From: Oxyruncus cristatus
Taxonomy: Eukaryota; Chordata; Aves; Passeriformes; Cotingidae
Length of the DNA: 64,000 nt
NCBI GenBank assembly: GCA_013399855.1
Contig: VXAY01001313.1
Coordinates: 1,978,689 to 2,042,688, forward strand
Reading direction: 5' to 3'
The notes beneath the pieces were generated by a model, which made no database searches, was not told where the DNA came from, and saw only the letters and a program-made list of their open reading frames with translations. Positions within the stretch are counted from its first letter, which is position 1, and every line of letters begins with the position of its first letter. Both the position numbers and the translations under genes were made by a program. Shown here in pieces: positions 13,301-27,800 of the stretch.

Positions 13301-14323
13301 GTTGCTTTCCTTCTACAAAAGACAATAAATAACATTAAGGGAGTTACGTGAGAGAAGGCAGAGTAACTTTTCAAGAGAAAGAAGCTCATAATGGCAGGAT
13401 ACAGGATAAAAGTCTTAAGGTAACACCATAATAAAATGCACAGTTTTTATGTAACACCCTTTTAGATTGATTTTTCTACATTCCAGATGCTCCCATAACC
13501 ATCTTCCGACATTTCTTCTGCACAGCTGGTTACACTGTCCATAAGCACTTTCTGTCTTCCTGGCATTATTAGTATTTTAAAAGTAATTTCTTTCACCTCC
13601 TTTCAACTAAGACTTTAGTTACACCTAATTGTTAGTTACCACCCTCCCTTCTAGAAAAAGAAAACCTGATTCCTAACCATTTGAGATCCATCTTTAAAGA
13701 AAACTACAATATAATCATAATACCAGTATCTGCACATTATAGGAATAGCAGAAGACCAAAAAAGTGGGTGCTAGTTGTGCTCTGTGTCCCACTTGAAATG
13801 TTAACTCACACATGAGCACAGACTTATGATAATCACACCATATACATTACACACAGAACTACCAGCAAAAAAGGTATTAGTTGCTTGCTTATGATTAATA
13901 AAGTAGTTAACACAGAAGGAATATTATTCTAGCTGGGTGCTCATTATGCATTTGATAATCTCTATTTATAGGACAATGAAACATGAGGCTTCTAAAATGC
14001 CATCTGTTGGTTTCTTCTTAATGTATAGGATTTCTGACTTCAGGAGCTGCAGTTCAGCAGTGTTGATAGTGCTACAACATGTAACACTAAAGCCCGTGGT
14101 TATGAGAATTTGAGCCATTAAACACCAATAAGCAAGTTGGATACACATCCTGAATAGTGCATCTCCTATCTCCTTATTCTAATCTATTTTAAAAACAATT
14201 TATACTGTCATGTAATTGATTTTGATCAGTCATTCAAATAGCTCAACACACACAAAATTTCATATTGCAAATGATCCACAAATGTGATAGAAGTGATTTT
14301 GTGCTTAGATCTCCACAAGATTT

Positions 14324-14343
14324 AAAAAAAAAAAAAAAAAAAA
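14324..14343 (+). repeat. A20 homopolymer
   Basis: Twenty consecutive As. No SINE or LINE body is recognisable upstream, so this is either a simple repeat or the tail of a copy too old to see. Confidence 0.9.
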
Positions 14344-17300
14344 TCTTTCTTAAGGCACAGAGAGTTAGAGTCAGATATATCTGCATTAAATTCATCAGTA
14401 CTAAAGCATTCATTTTTCTTATGTATTAACCTTGAAAATAAAATACTTGTAATAAAGGTCAATATTGAAGTGTATCAGCTCTAGTAAGTTTGACGGTCAT
14501 TGACTTCTATACCTAATTAAGTCATTAAATGGCTAATATCCAGAGCTTGGGCTCAATTTGAGCATAAACTACTGGTTTAAATACAATTAATGAAACTGTG
14601 ATTGATTTTTTTGAAATGAGTCACTGTGTATTCATATCAGCATGAAGTTGGAGGGGGTTGTATCACTGGCTAAAGGTCTCATTAGAGCTACTGACTCCAA
14701 CAGGAACCGTAAGCTGTTCATAGGGCAAGCAAACACAGGAAGAAATAGCCAAGCACTCCCTGGGACAATTTATACTTTGGCAGTTTCTTGGGGATATCAA
14801 CATACAATTTCTGTTCCCTCTTTCAATTGCTTTCACCTCTACTGCAGTCTGTGCTGTTTCCTCAGGGTTCACCCCTGCCTTGCCACAGCTCTTCTTTGTG
14901 CTGCTCCATCACAGTCTGTCAGATAACTGGAAGCAGCAGCTGCCCAGGACAGGAGCAGTCTTCTTTGCTATTTCTCTACAGCACTTTGACAAAGCAGCCT
15001 AATGTCTGAACCAACAGGATTATAATGCCTTCCATCCCAGAACACAGGATTTGCTTCCCCTCTCAGAGGTTAGAGAAATGGCAGAAATCACTGCATTTCT
15101 ACAAAAAATGAGGTCCCTGTGTTAAGCTTAAGACAGGTTGACATAAGTATTTGAGGAAAGTTGAAGTTTTGACAATAAATTTGCATTTGCTTTTTTGATA
15201 CACGAAGAATGATATGTGCTGTTTATAGTTTGGAGTCAGTCGGTCTAAGAAAGGCCATCAAGGACAACAACACAAAAAAACCAAACAAAACCCACAAACA
15301 AATCAACAAAAGGTGTTTGGGTACCCTTTAATGAAACAACTTCCAATATCCATCTTTTCAGTGATGTACCCAAAAAAGCAAATTAGTGTTCTCCATTCTC
15401 TCAGAGACATAGTTTACAGTAAATAATGGAATTTGGCCAGAAGATCAAGACTGAGTGCAAATGGACTGTGGTTTTTGGGGTGGATATGGCGAAGTCCCTA
15501 TTTGTGCCCTATAGATGTCATATGAACAAAACATACTATTTTTCTCTGCAATCCACTGTCAGTGGGGTATTCTTATAGAACTCTGTCTTTAACTAATGGC
15601 AGACAAGTTTAGCAGGAGATCAGGGCAATTCAGTAAACCATGTCAGCACAAATCACAGCAATCGCAGCTCATTAAATGTGATGTGGTAACAAGATGAGGA
15701 ACAGTGAATAATATCAAGAATAGCTGAGATGAGTAACTCAAATGCTCTTAGATGGCACAAATAACGCTAAAAAGAAAAAAAACGTTGACTGTACTCTAGC
15801 TGTACAGCTCTACTCAACGTTTGTTCACGCTTCTTGAAATTAATGGTGGTTATCTCTGGTTGCAGCAAATAAATAACCAATGTACACACACTCGGAAGTC
15901 TCTTTTAAGTAGAACATAAATGGATATAATTTTTACGTCTTTGAAGAATATATAGTCATGATTCATCTTATGCTTACTAATAATATCTTTCCCTTTTTCC
16001 CCCTCCTCTCATTTGTTGGGTTAAAGTCTGCTCACATATCGTTTACCACAGAGTATTTTGGTAGTAACTAGTGGTATGGTTGTTAGAGCAATCTTACAGG
16101 TTATGCAACATTTTTTCATCCCTATATTTTGTTTTGTGCTTTCGCAGTAGCCTAAAATCCCCATATGCTTTATCTTTAAAAAGTCACAGAATTCCCTAAA
16201 TGGAGCCCTAGAGGATGGTAATATCCGCTCTTAGCTAGGAGAGACAGATCTTCAGAGCTATTTTGCATCATTTTAATTAAATTGTTCCAAAGGTCACCAA
16301 GGTGCAACACAGACATCAATTAGCCAATACTGAATGGTTCCCATTGAACTGGAACTCCTAATCAACAGAAGCCCTGTAATTAAAAAGTTATGAAAGTTAA
16401 ATGTTTTTAATTGATCTGAATGGAAAGGCAAATAGGGGCTTGTACACTTCCAGAAAGAAAGAGGATCTGCCTTAGTACCACACAGTGTCCAATTCAAGAG
16501 CAGTGTGCCTGCAAAGATGAAAAGTACAAGGGAGTTTATTTACAGGGTGTACCTTGAGCCTTGTGGAGTTGAACCAGCGAGGTGAAAAGCACACACAGAG
16601 CTCCCTTTGGCTGAAACTCTGCTCAGGCAGGAACTTGCTGCCTTGATCTCCCCCTCACTCTCTTCAAGGGCTCCCAAAAACAGTAAAGTGGAGCCATCTG
16701 GTTAACACACTTCCTTCCCACACATCCTTTTCCCTCAGCCCCTGCACATTACACTTTCGAACCTGCCATCCCTTAGACCTCTCATCTTCAAAAACGTGAC
16801 TTTGGTGTCAATTTCCCCTTTGATCAGTTGCTCCAAAGAGAAAAGATGCAGGGATTGAATGGCCTGAGCAGTGCTGGCAGTCACTATTGTTTGGCAGCTT
16901 TAATCATCACAAAAGACAGTTTCCTTACGGGTGTCTATAACTCAATGACCTTTAGTGCACAAGTCAAGTCCTTATCTTCTTTTAGCATGAGCAATATTAA
17001 TTGTGAATTAATCACTCTAAGGTGAAAAGATAATTAAAGCACTTATTTCCTATCCTAAGAAGTGAAACATGAGTCTCTTATTTCTGAATGATGACTGATC
17101 ATGGTAGAGCAGCCAAAAGAAAGCCCTTATTTGTTTGAAAATTGTAACAGTTTTACAAAAAAAGCCTTTCTGAAAACCAGCATTAACGTGGCCATCACTC
17201 ACACTTTATTTCCACAAGTGTAAATCACAGTTGCACAGGGAGACATTTGTTTCTGCTGATACCCCCAGACAATGTGGCACACCAAGTCACGCAATGGGAG

Positions 17301-20300
17301 AAGGAAACAGGATCGCTCAACCAGCTCCTTGAAACGGATCTTCCATTTGCAATACACAGTTTAACAGCTAAAATACATTATGCTGTTAGGCACCAACACT
17401 AATTGTTTGAACAGGTCATGAAACACAGTTTTCGTAACAGTGGTCAAACAGATCCTAGGAAATAAGAACCTTTCGTATGGCCCTGGGGTCTAGTCACAGT
17501 AAGTAGGCTTATGATCCACCAGTGTTTGGCCATGCTAGACTTCACTGTGAAACAGTTCACAAAGCACATCAGAGAATTTCTAAACTAATTCCCCAATTTC
17601 GTATTACACAGCTGGTGCAAAAAATATCTTCAGAAGACAACGCAAAAATTATCCCAATTAAAAAAGAGAGGGCAACCAATTGATTGTTTCCCTATAGTAA
17701 AATAAAAGTACATTATATTCTCAAATAACTACTGCTAGTCATAAAGCATATCCAAAAATGGTTCTGCTCCTTATGCAGTGACAGTAGATTTTCATTTGCC
17801 TTTTTAAACTATTTAGCAAGTACAGTTTAAACCGTGTTAGTCAATGAACATAATTAAAAAACCCCAAATCTTCAGATTACTGCGGTATGTGGCAAATATA
17901 TGCTTTAAAAATAGGATGACTTTACCCACCCTATGTGCTGGACTACCTCCTAGGCAGAAGACTAGAATGGACTCCTCCAGGAGGGCCCAGCAGGGAAGCC
18001 TTGCATTCCCCAGGAAAACATTAAATTCCACACAAAAGAATCTCTGGAGTCCTAAACTAACCATCAAAAGGTAGGTTTCATGGTCACAGGCTTAGCTTAG
18101 AAACCTAATGTCTTCCAAGAAAGTGTCCCTTATTTTCTTTTCTTGCATATAAATACTAAGTAATTTAAAGGAATTTATCTACAGAGGAGAAAAATACTAA
18201 GATTTCAGGCTTGTAGTATAAATGGATGAGGCAACACTAATACAAGGATGTTGGGAAGGAAAATTCTGAATACTTATCCATAAATCCACAACCTCATCTT
18301 GTTGGTGTAAATACTCCCTCTGTAAAGGGATGAATTAAGGTGGAGTTAAACTTTTCCTTTTTGAGGTCTGTGTCCCAAATCCCTATCCAAACAGAGTTTT
18401 GAAAGAGTTTCCATTTTGAATCTAAATGAGATGCTTTGAAGTGGAATATTCTATGTATTTTACATGCCTCTATGTAGAGACATTTATGTCCAGGCTATAG
18501 CAATCCTGAATCAAGTTTAGATACTGAACAACTGGAATCCAGCAGTATTTGCCTCCAGAATTCCACTTCATCTTTAGCTGTGGTAGATACACAATCAGGA
18601 CATTTCACAGCTGTCTTTCAAAACATCAGAACCACACAATTCAATAGGCTTTAAATAAACAGTGCATCATCAGCTTAGTACTGAAACATTTCACCCCTTT
18701 ATGCATCCTCAGCCTCAGTTCAGTGCATGGTAGGCCACCAACACTTGGACAGAGACCAATTTCAGCAGCACTAAACGCTTAAGTGCTACACATCCTAGAT
18801 TAGTTTCACATGGACATTGCTCATCATAAATGACAGGCAGAACCTTGCTGGAGACAGCTCAGACAAGATGTTCCAGAGAGATTTCAGTGTTGTCCAGGGG
18901 CAAAAAGGACAAGGTACAGGAGAAACACCATGACCATGTACCTTGGTGTGCTCTTAATGCAGAACACTCGGAGTTCCGCATGACATTCCATGGAACGTTT
19001 TCTAACACATATGGTGAGTTTGAAGTCCTAGGTTAAGCTAGTAATTTTTTTTAAGTGACAAAGTTTACCTCAGGGAGTTAAAGAAGAACTAATGTTATGT
19101 TCTATTATTATTAGGAGGCCTGGCCTTGACAGGAATGCAGTGAGTAAACTTAAATGAGTTTTTCAGCACCTGTGCATTGTTTTCCCTTTTCTGAAACAGG
19201 AATAACAATAATTCTGTTTCTTATCATGTTAATACTTATTAACAAAGGCCTGGCGTTACAAATACAGATACCTATTTTTTTCTCTAAATTCTTCCATTTT
19301 ATTCCTATATTACTTCAGTGTTATTGAGTTTACAATATAATTTTAATGATTTTTCCAGTCTAGCTTTCCCTATTTCAAGTTGAATCATCATCATTGGTGA
19401 CCATCTATTTGCCATAAATGAAGTAATTTTCTAATAGTGCTTCTGTCTTCAAAAGTTCACTTTTTCCATTCCCATTTCCCAGGAAGGAGTCATCACATAA
19501 TTGCACACACAACACACATCGCATGATCAGGTGAAGCTTAAAGGTGAAAAATTCACTTTGCTCCAACATATTTTTTGAGAAACACTCACTGAAATTCAAG
19601 GAGTGTTCAGGGGGAAAAGGCTGAGCACTTTTTCCACTGAACCTGTGTAATCTCTTTTAGAAAGAGTCCTAGGGACAGCTACCAAACTCCTGGCCAGCAA
19701 TAACCACCAGCAACTCAGGACAGACAGGCTGAATACAGTTTTGAAAGAAGCACACTTCGCAACTCATCACCAGAGCACCGCAAAATAACCAACCAACATT
19801 TCATCTCCTTTCTCCAAGGCCGGTGGTGAGATACGCCTTCCTTGCACTTGACCCTTGTAATCTAGGTATGGACTTAGAATAAGCCAAAGGATTTCTTAAC
19901 TAATTATCTCTTACTAGTGACAGATGAGAATCAGACATCTTGTAATAATGCTGCTATTATTAGCTTGATTGGCTGCCTTTGATATTGTCACAGAAGCACA
20001 CAGGTTATACCTAATCTGATTTGTCTTGTCCAGAAAACAAATTGACTTCCTCGGAGTAGGAAGTCCTCGGAGTTGAGTCACCTACACACCTCAGCAGGCA
20101 GCAATAGGGTCTGTCCTTCAAATGAGAAATCGAGCTCCAGTAAAGCAGAAAGGATGAGGATGAGGAGAGGTGGGTACAAGCTGAGTAAATTTTTTTGGGT
20201 TCCAAAACCAAGCATAGCGAACTTTTTCTATTTACTTTTGAAACCAAATGTCGTGTTGAAACTTCTTTTGTTTTTCAGTGCAATGCCAATGAAACAGTCT

Positions 20301-20410
20301 GACCAGAATTATCTGTGTCTTTTTCCTTTACCCCTCCCAAAAATACTACATGATATCACATCACAGATTGTTTCAGGTAAGTCAGACATTTTCAGGGGAA
20401 GGGGAAATTA

Positions 20411-20430
20411 AAAGAGAGAGAGAGAGAAAG
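20411..20430 (+). repeat. (AG)n microsatellite
   Basis: About seven AG dinucleotide units flanked by A-rich sequence. A T11-12 tract follows about 80 bp later near 20510-20520. Confidence 0.85.
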
Positions 20431-22544
20431 ATTTTGACACAGTTTAAGTTTTCTGAGGTTTCATCCTTTTTGCTTCAGATGTTCCTGCTGATAGTCATGG
20501 ACATGGTCTTTTTTTTTTTTCCACTAGGGGTTTCACACCAGCAGTTTCAAGTGGTTGGTCAGTGACAAGGGGCCTAAGCAGAAAACACAAATGCCAGTGT
20601 TTCTTGTGTACTGGCTCATGTCAGCTTTACAGACATACCTTATCCAAACCATACAGTTTAGCTCGGGATTACAGCCCATGCCTTGCTGAAACAAGGTGAA
20701 GGTGAACATGAGACAGCCACCTTTCAGGTAAAATCTAAGGCAGTCACAGTGGACTGGTGGAAGACTGACAGAGGTAGCTCCATTCCTCCAAGAAAAGAGA
20801 CAGAATTGTTGAGCTAATTTCAGCAACAGCCTGCTCAGCTCTTCCTGCCATCTGTATTTTGAATGCAGACTTTGCCATTGTTACCTACACTTTCATCACC
20901 TCAAGACTGAGGCTGTTAACAACACATCCCAGATGGGACTCCATCTGAGGATCATCAAATGACTGAAGCAGAGTTCGATACCTCGCTGCCATGTGCTGAT
21001 GTCAGTGCACAAGTAACAGCTCTGACTGCACTCAACACAGCTAAAGTTGAAGGTGCTGATCAAGGTCTACGCTGCCTTACATGGCAAAAGCCTGTCCTTC
21101 AAAAGAAATAATTTTGGCCCATTTGCCATATTCCTATGGCTGTGGTAAGCCAAGACAAGCACACTGAATGCTGCTTCCACACCCACCACGTCTGCCCACA
21201 CGGACCAGGCATCCTTTCAGAACTGGCCTCTTGCCCTAAATAATTTCTCGGTGAATTACTGAATAAAACAATGTATTAAAGCTTCTGAGAAAGGAAGTTT
21301 GCATTTTCCAGAATAAAAGAAAGCTAGAAAAAAGCTTAAATGCTTGCTGGTTTCATTTTAAATCTAAAATAAGTAAGAGTGCCTTAAACTACGTCCACTA
21401 CTAACATTCAGTTTAGATGCACATTAACGCATTCTTTCAGGGGGCTTCTCAACATATAAAACTTCCCAAACCCAAATCTGATATTTTATGAAGAATTATT
21501 TCAAGAAAATCTTGCAGTAATGCATCTAGTTCATCTGCTCCCTTCCTGGTAAATACCAAGCCCTTTTTACAAATAGAGATATTTTGGATGGAAGGCTGAG
21601 GAGTTACAGTGCAACAGTGCCATCCCCTGTCTGCAGAAGTCATTGTCTCTCTTTCAGAACAGCCGAGGACTAAAATGCTCCACCAGTGCCTGCTGTATCT
21701 ACATGGAAGGTTACCTGAGAACACCAACACGGGTGCCACGTGCACTGCATCGTAGTAATGCTGCTGGGGAAATCCTCTGTACAGGATAAGCTCTGAAAGA
21801 AATTTCTTTCTAGCTAGTGCCATCAGCTTTGCATCAAAATGAATCGCCAGAGATTCCACAAGTCATATATTTAAACTCAGTTTTCCTGTTATACCCAGCA
21901 TGCAGTCTGGGGGAGGGAAAGAACTTTGCATGTTTTTGTAGTAAGCAAAAAGGAGGAAACTCCCACACGCTTCTAGACATTGCTGAAGAAAACCTGATCA
22001 TCTATATACCACTGCTTTGCATGTCCACTTTTGTTTCCACTGGAAGCAAGAAGCACTTACTAATAAATGTCTACCCAAGCACTGTACCAGCTATAGCACC
22101 CTACAGCTCAACATAGATAGTTGAAAACCTGAGTTAGAATGGAATATTGCAACACAGACAAGGAGTCCAAAGAAGTTTAGGAGTAAGCAGTCAGAGGTAT
22201 GCCCAAAGGTATTTCTCTGCAGAATTTCAGATGCTGTTGTGTATCCAATTAGAATTTTCATTTACAGGACTCCAAGATGGGCTTCCATGGGCTAAGGGCA
22301 TGAGCCCCAAATGTACATTTACTCTGAGCCCCTCATTTTTTTTTGTCTCTTTTAGATGCTAACTTTCATCTTTTCCATAGCATCAGGGCAAAAACAAGAA
22401 GAGCTTAATTTCAATTAAGCAACACGCTGACCATGTCATTGATTATGCGCAGTTACAAATTCCCTGCTCTTAGCAGTAGAAATTCAAGCTGATCATTCTT
22501 TGCTAGAGTAAGAAACAACTTCTGTGCTCTCTACTGGGAAAATT

Positions 22545-22561
22545 AAAAAAAAAAAAAAAAA
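22545..22561 (+). repeat. A17 homopolymer and A/C-rich tract
   Basis: Seventeen As followed by an A/C-rich stretch to about 22613 with scattered ACAAAA and CACCCC words. Low-complexity sequence with no recognised element. Confidence 0.85.
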
Positions 22562-23525
22562 TTACAAAAAATTCCCAACTAACAAAAAACACCCCAAAAT
22601 ACCCACACCACACAACTTGTACTTTGCACTATTAGTACCAATTTCCTAAACATACCTCAGTTACGTGCAAGTAAAACCAGAGCCATTTGCACAATCTCCT
22701 TCAATCTCTTTTTCTTAGAGAATAATACTAAATCAGTCCTGCAGACCAAGAGCAGGCCTACCTTATAAATAGAGGGAAGTGTTCTCTTACACGCTATTGA
22801 TCCTCTAGTACAGGCCACCTCATGATTACTTTAAAGAAAAGTTAAATCATAGATGTCAGACATTTACCTTGATTACCCTTCTTGGATCACAGTTCAAAAC
22901 CATCTTTAAAGCAGCTGCAAGGCTGATTTGTTGTGTTTTTCATATCACCTTTGCTATGGCGACTTCCACTAAACAAGTACAGGGAATTAGAGCCTTTTAA
23001 ATCACTGAAGTCCAAAGTATTGCCTCTTACAATTGGTCTCTCGGGAAACTGCTGCTGCAACATAACTGCAGATTTTGCAGTTCTTATGCAGTAGCCCTGT
23101 GATTCCCTTGCTTCATCAGGAATAAATGAATTGTCAGTGACCTTCTCCCTTGCCTTTTCTACACACACATTACCCCTCCTTCTGGGCACCAGTGATGGGA
23201 CTTCCCTGGGGCTGGTCATACCTGCCAAGCTGGGTCACATATGGCCTTTTCACTTTCTTTTCAGGACAACAAAAGAAAAGCCCAGAAGGAAAAGCAGAAA
23301 ATAAACCTTACTATTCATTCATTGCTGTCCCTAGAATACTTCCAAGAACCCTCAGCTTTTTTCTTTGTGCTTATGGGTCCTTGTATTAAAATGATCTTCT
23401 AGATAATCAGCCAGCGAGCCAGGTTCAGCTTGCTGTTAATGTTCCAGTTTCAATCTGCAGCTGGTATTAGCTCAAAGCTCATAAAGTGATTCCATGTGGG
23501 ATATGATAAAAATGACAGACACATT

Positions 23526-23573
23526 GCCTGAAATATTTTATTTCTTATTTTCATAAGCCTGAAATATTTTATT
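23526..23573 (+). repeat. 17-bp direct repeat
   Basis: The 17-mer GCCTGAAATATTTTATT occurs at 23526-23542 and again at 23557-23573, a 31-bp period. Both copies are identical. It looks like a local short duplication by replication slippage rather than a target-site duplication, since only 14 T-rich bases lie between the copies. Confidence 0.9.
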
Positions 23574-23975
23574 AGAATCCTATCTATATTAGAAGCCGAA
23601 TCTGATAGCTACCTAATATCTCAGCTTGCACTAAGCAAGTCAGCTTCCACTTTGGTGTGAACAGGTTATTATAATCAAAACTAACTACTAGAGTCTTTCC
23701 ACAAAAGAAATCATGGGGCACAGGACATGACACAAAACAAAATCTAACCTCTGAAGTTAGTAAATTGCCAGTGAGCACACTGGAGTTTACCTCACCTCAG
23801 ACAAACCTGGCCATCTGTACATTTTGTGAAGATTGACGTGATCTCTTCCTCCAGTATTACATAAGCAAAAAACCCAACTACAGGCAAGCTGATATGACTG
23901 AGAATTAGCTACGACACCTGTCCCAAAGAAGCAGGTTCATCAGTTATAATTTAACGAGGAAATTTTGCTACAGCA

Positions 23976-23995
23976 GTCACCAGGTGGTGCTGTTA
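23976..23995 (+). promoter_or_regulatory. CTCF-like binding motif (forward)
   Basis: The sequence GTCACCAGGTGGTGCTGTT fits the CTCF core (CCANNAGGTGGCGCTA type) at most informative positions: CACCAGGTGG then TGCTG. CTCF is the vertebrate zinc-finger insulator and cohesin-anchoring protein. The site is in forward orientation and faces the reverse site at 60118-60133. It is a sequence match only; occupancy is unknown. Confidence 0.45.
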
Positions 23996-24825
23996 AAAAT
24001 GCTCATTTTACTAGAGAAATTACATCTATTCTTTAAAGAGGTACTGTCTTATTAAGCTCCCTCTCTGTTTTAGATGTAATCTCGGAGTAGGATTATGGTA
24101 GGAAGAAGTAGTCTTAGTAGTTCCATCAAATTTCCCTGAGATGCCGTGCTCCTGAGTCCCACACTTCTAGACTGAATTTATGGGAAGCCTTGCTTAACTT
24201 ACACTAAGAGAATACACAGATTTTGCCTCTAACATACAGAAAATTGACTTATGCAGCCGAAGCTCCAGGATGAAACTGAGGAACAAGATTAAGCCTGCCC
24301 TACATCCTGGATCTAAGAAACAGCAAGCTATTTCCACCAGGTTTAACAGAATTGCCTGGTTAGCTCCAAGACTTTCTTCTTCATGTGGGTTTCCTTTATC
24401 GCATATACATACTTGGTGGTTACTAAACAGAAGAGAGACCATTACTTGAGATATGGGATAGAAATTTTTACCCCCTACAGATGGTCTTTTTCTGTTCTGA
24501 CCACAAGCAACCGAAGCATCATCCTTGCTGAAGACAACACGAAACTGAGGCCGATGAGGAACTGCAACTTTTCTTAGTTCAATATTGTGAATCGTGGGAT
24601 GCCTAAAGCAATTATTCTAGAAGCTGGCAAAGGTATGGAAGAGTTTCATCACCGTCCAATTAGTATACTTTCAAACAACTTTTTCCAAAGCAACTTATTT
24701 TCTTTCTACTCCCTTCAAATAGAACCTTAAACAACTGGAGTGGTACAAAGTGACATTTGGACTCAGGTTAATGGAAACTCTTCTTCTGTATCTTCTGTGG
24801 TTAAATGAATATACATGATGCCACT

Positions 24826-24842
24826 AAAAAAAAAAAAAAAAA
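24826..24842 (+). repeat. A17 homopolymer
   Basis: Seventeen consecutive As with no recognisable retroelement upstream. Confidence 0.9.
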
Positions 24843-27800
24843 TATCCAAATGAATTCCACCACCTTAGCAAACTGGAGAAGTGTTTCAGCAGAGAAGGTA
24901 AAATACAGAACCTCTTCCAGCAGATCCCCTGCTATATATTCATTGCTGCTACTTGAAAAGTGAAGAAAAGTATTTCCTAAAGCACCATTCGTATGAATTT
25001 TGTATGGGCAATTCATTTTCACACTCATTTGATTCTGGGTAGGACACAGTTATTTTTGCACTGGGTAGAACAAGGTCTGCTTCAAGTCAGTTCTCAGAGA
25101 GTGTGATTTCCTTCAAAGCTAAAACAATCTTGCTGGCAGAGAGCTTCACCTTCAAAAGATGGAAAAAAGATGGAAAGATAAAGCTGGCAGGAAGGAAGTG
25201 TAAAATATCCTGTGGGATATGGCATGTGCCTCTCTATGGTCCATCCTTCAAATACTTGTATCGTGACAGCAGCCACAGATTCTTTTCCAGGAAACAGGAG
25301 CTCTTACTATAAAAGTGCATCACAGAATAAGCCAATTCAGATTCAATTACCAAACATCAACCCCCACAGGATCTTTCAAGGCTTCGTAAGAAAGGTCAAG
25401 GATTTAACTGCACTAGACATAAAGGTGCAATATAACAAAGGTAGAAAAAAACCCCATGCAATTCTCCCCAGCTGGTCTCCAAAGCCTCTTGTTAATCCTT
25501 AATGTCACAATGTTTTAAGTCTAGCATCTGTTGACCCCAAGTGGAAATATTTACAGATCCTGAAAATCATCATGGTTGCAAAAACCCTGTTTTTGTATCA
25601 TTAAAGATACTACCACAGAGCCATATCATACTATCCCTGTACCCATACTGTCTCAGACAGGCCTCCAAGCATGATGACTGCCTTGGTCAGCAGCACTGTT
25701 ATTCCCTGTCTGATGCCAACCGGAGGAGTCTGGGGCTGCTTCAGATTTAGGAAACTCGACATGACCATAAACCCCCTCTGGATTGGAGGAAGTATTTTAA
25801 TTTTGTTTTAATTAAATTTTTTTATTTAAGATTTTGTTACAGCAAGGCAAAGGAACAAAGATGGAAAAAGATAATTTGTTTCCTGAGGCCTTGTTTAGAT
25901 CTTCTTTAAAACTCTATACAACCGTCTTGTTAAGCATAGTCTTCCCAGCTGCTCACAACTAGTATTTAATTAATGTACTCCACAGTTTGCTGCTTGAACT
26001 TCTCATCAAGTCAGTTTTGCTTTAAACCTCTGCTCGCTCACCTCTCTGTAGCCCATCTTTCATGCCAACAACAGCTCTCTTCTTTCCAGTTAACCTCCTT
26101 TAGGCCAAATTCAATGGAGCTACACGCTGAGACATTAAGAAGTCAGCCTGCTAAGCAGATCCAAACAACAGGGCCCATTAAAACCACACCTGGATTAATG
26201 ACTCCAGCAATAACTGCATCTGAAAAGCGTAGGTCATCTTCATTTTTATGTTACATCAAAGCAAAATTTCAGCCACTACTTCAGTGAGCTTTTGAAAGAA
26301 CAAAAGGTCTATAGACAACACACACAGCACTGGGGCACAAAAATTAGTTTCCAAGTGACCTGTGAGAAGTTAGAGCAACAGTTTCCACAAAAAAAGCGCT
26401 TGGGAACACGTGCCCTTTGCGAATCTTTTCTGGCAGGTCAACTGTAAGAAGAAAAAAAAAAATAACGCTAGTGAGAACCTGCTGCAAGAACAATCATTGT
26501 TCTACTTCCTACCAGACAATAAACAACTTCTGATGGTAGCAAAGGAGTTTAAGGGTCCAATATTGAAAACCCCCAAAATCCTCAAGGGGAAGCTGGTGGG
26601 GGAGCAAAAAGAAAGGTTGCTCTCTTGTTGGCTGAAAACATCCAAGCCACAAAGGGAACAGAATAACCTCACTCCCAGATAGGGGTTCTCTCTAACTGGG
26701 GAGCTATAATTCTTTTTCAGTGGTTACATTCTGCAAGAAAACAAGAATAGCCTTTTATGGCAAAGTACTGAAGCAGCACATTGTTCTCCTTTTACTGTTT
26801 ACAATCCCGGTTCACTGCCAAATCACTTTCTCGGGAGTGCAAACAGCCCAGGCTTCTGACTACACTGGAATACCTGGGGTAATTAAATACCTTCATATCA
26901 CTCCATACTTTCAGACCTCTCTGAGGTCCACAGAATTAAGTCAGTCACTAAACTTTACCAGAGATGTGACTGGGAAATATTGATCGAAAGGTGACACTTT
27001 CTAATGCATACCCAGTTCTTAAAAGTACAAGTCACAAACGTATGAATTCCTATGTTCATTGCCATATTCAACAAATGTTTCTTAAGTCCAGATTCGTAAC
27101 TCCTGATTACTAATGAAAATCCCCATAGATGGAAAAAAAAGAGTATCCAAGCACTAGCCAAACCACAAAGGCAACCATCCCTCCCTATCCTAAGGGAAAA
27201 CACATCTCACAAGCTCTGTAACCTAGAATGCTGATTTTAATACTACTCTTGAGGATAACAAATAACATAAAGCACTTAAATAGTCTTTGAAGCCTTCATT
27301 TGTAACATTTACCATAAAGTGTAGTACATAGTGTTGTATTGACAGTGTTTTCCTTCCATTTTAAACAACATGATTCCCCAAGCTTCTCTTAAAAGGCTCT
27401 CGATTCAATTACCAATCACTCTCACATGCACATCAGTTCCCAAGCTGTCATTACCTGTGCCAATTTCAAATATTGATCTCACACTTCATACAGCCCACTC
27501 TGGCATCCAGCTCCATTTTCAGTCCTTGCCATAACTCCTGGAAACTGAGTGAAAAATAACTCTTTGCTATGACTTCAGAGCACACAGAGTAAGATCCGAT
27601 ATCTGAACTCACATGGCAATAAAAACAAAAGCCCTGTTAAGCTTCAGATTCTGGTATTCCTGAGCATAACTGAAGGTGGCAACTGCAGCTGTTATTTCTC
27701 TCTCAAACCACACTATGAACAAAGAGTCATTCCATGTTCCCTCTACACCTTCTGTGTAGTTCTCCGAAACACATTAGTATGCAGGTTAGGTATTGATCCT

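Larger units (their letters stand above)
10320..23970. other. long non-coding stretch, no gene seen
   Basis: Almost 14 kb of mostly unique AT-rich sequence. The longest frame (21449-21859, - strand, 136 codons) has no recognised similarity, no signal or domain motif, and is within chance expectation. Simple repeats are an A20 run at 14324, an (AG)n tract at 20411 and an A17 run at 22545. A homeodomain-motif-rich stretch at 16262-16480 is noted as a possible conserved element. If the window lies in an intron, this is intron interior. Confidence 0.55.

Noticed and set aside
13996..14012. GCCATCTGTTGG as a reverse CTCF motif
   Set aside because: Misses the required GTGG/AGGG core positions; too weak to list.
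19100..19260. MIR-like SINE end
   Set aside because: Only TTTCCCTTTTCTGAAACAGG and AATAACAATAATTC resemble the MIR tail; no tRNA-like head, so not supported.
21449..21859. Frame of 136 codons on - as a coding gene
   Set aside because: No similarity, motif or splice support; chance frame more likely.
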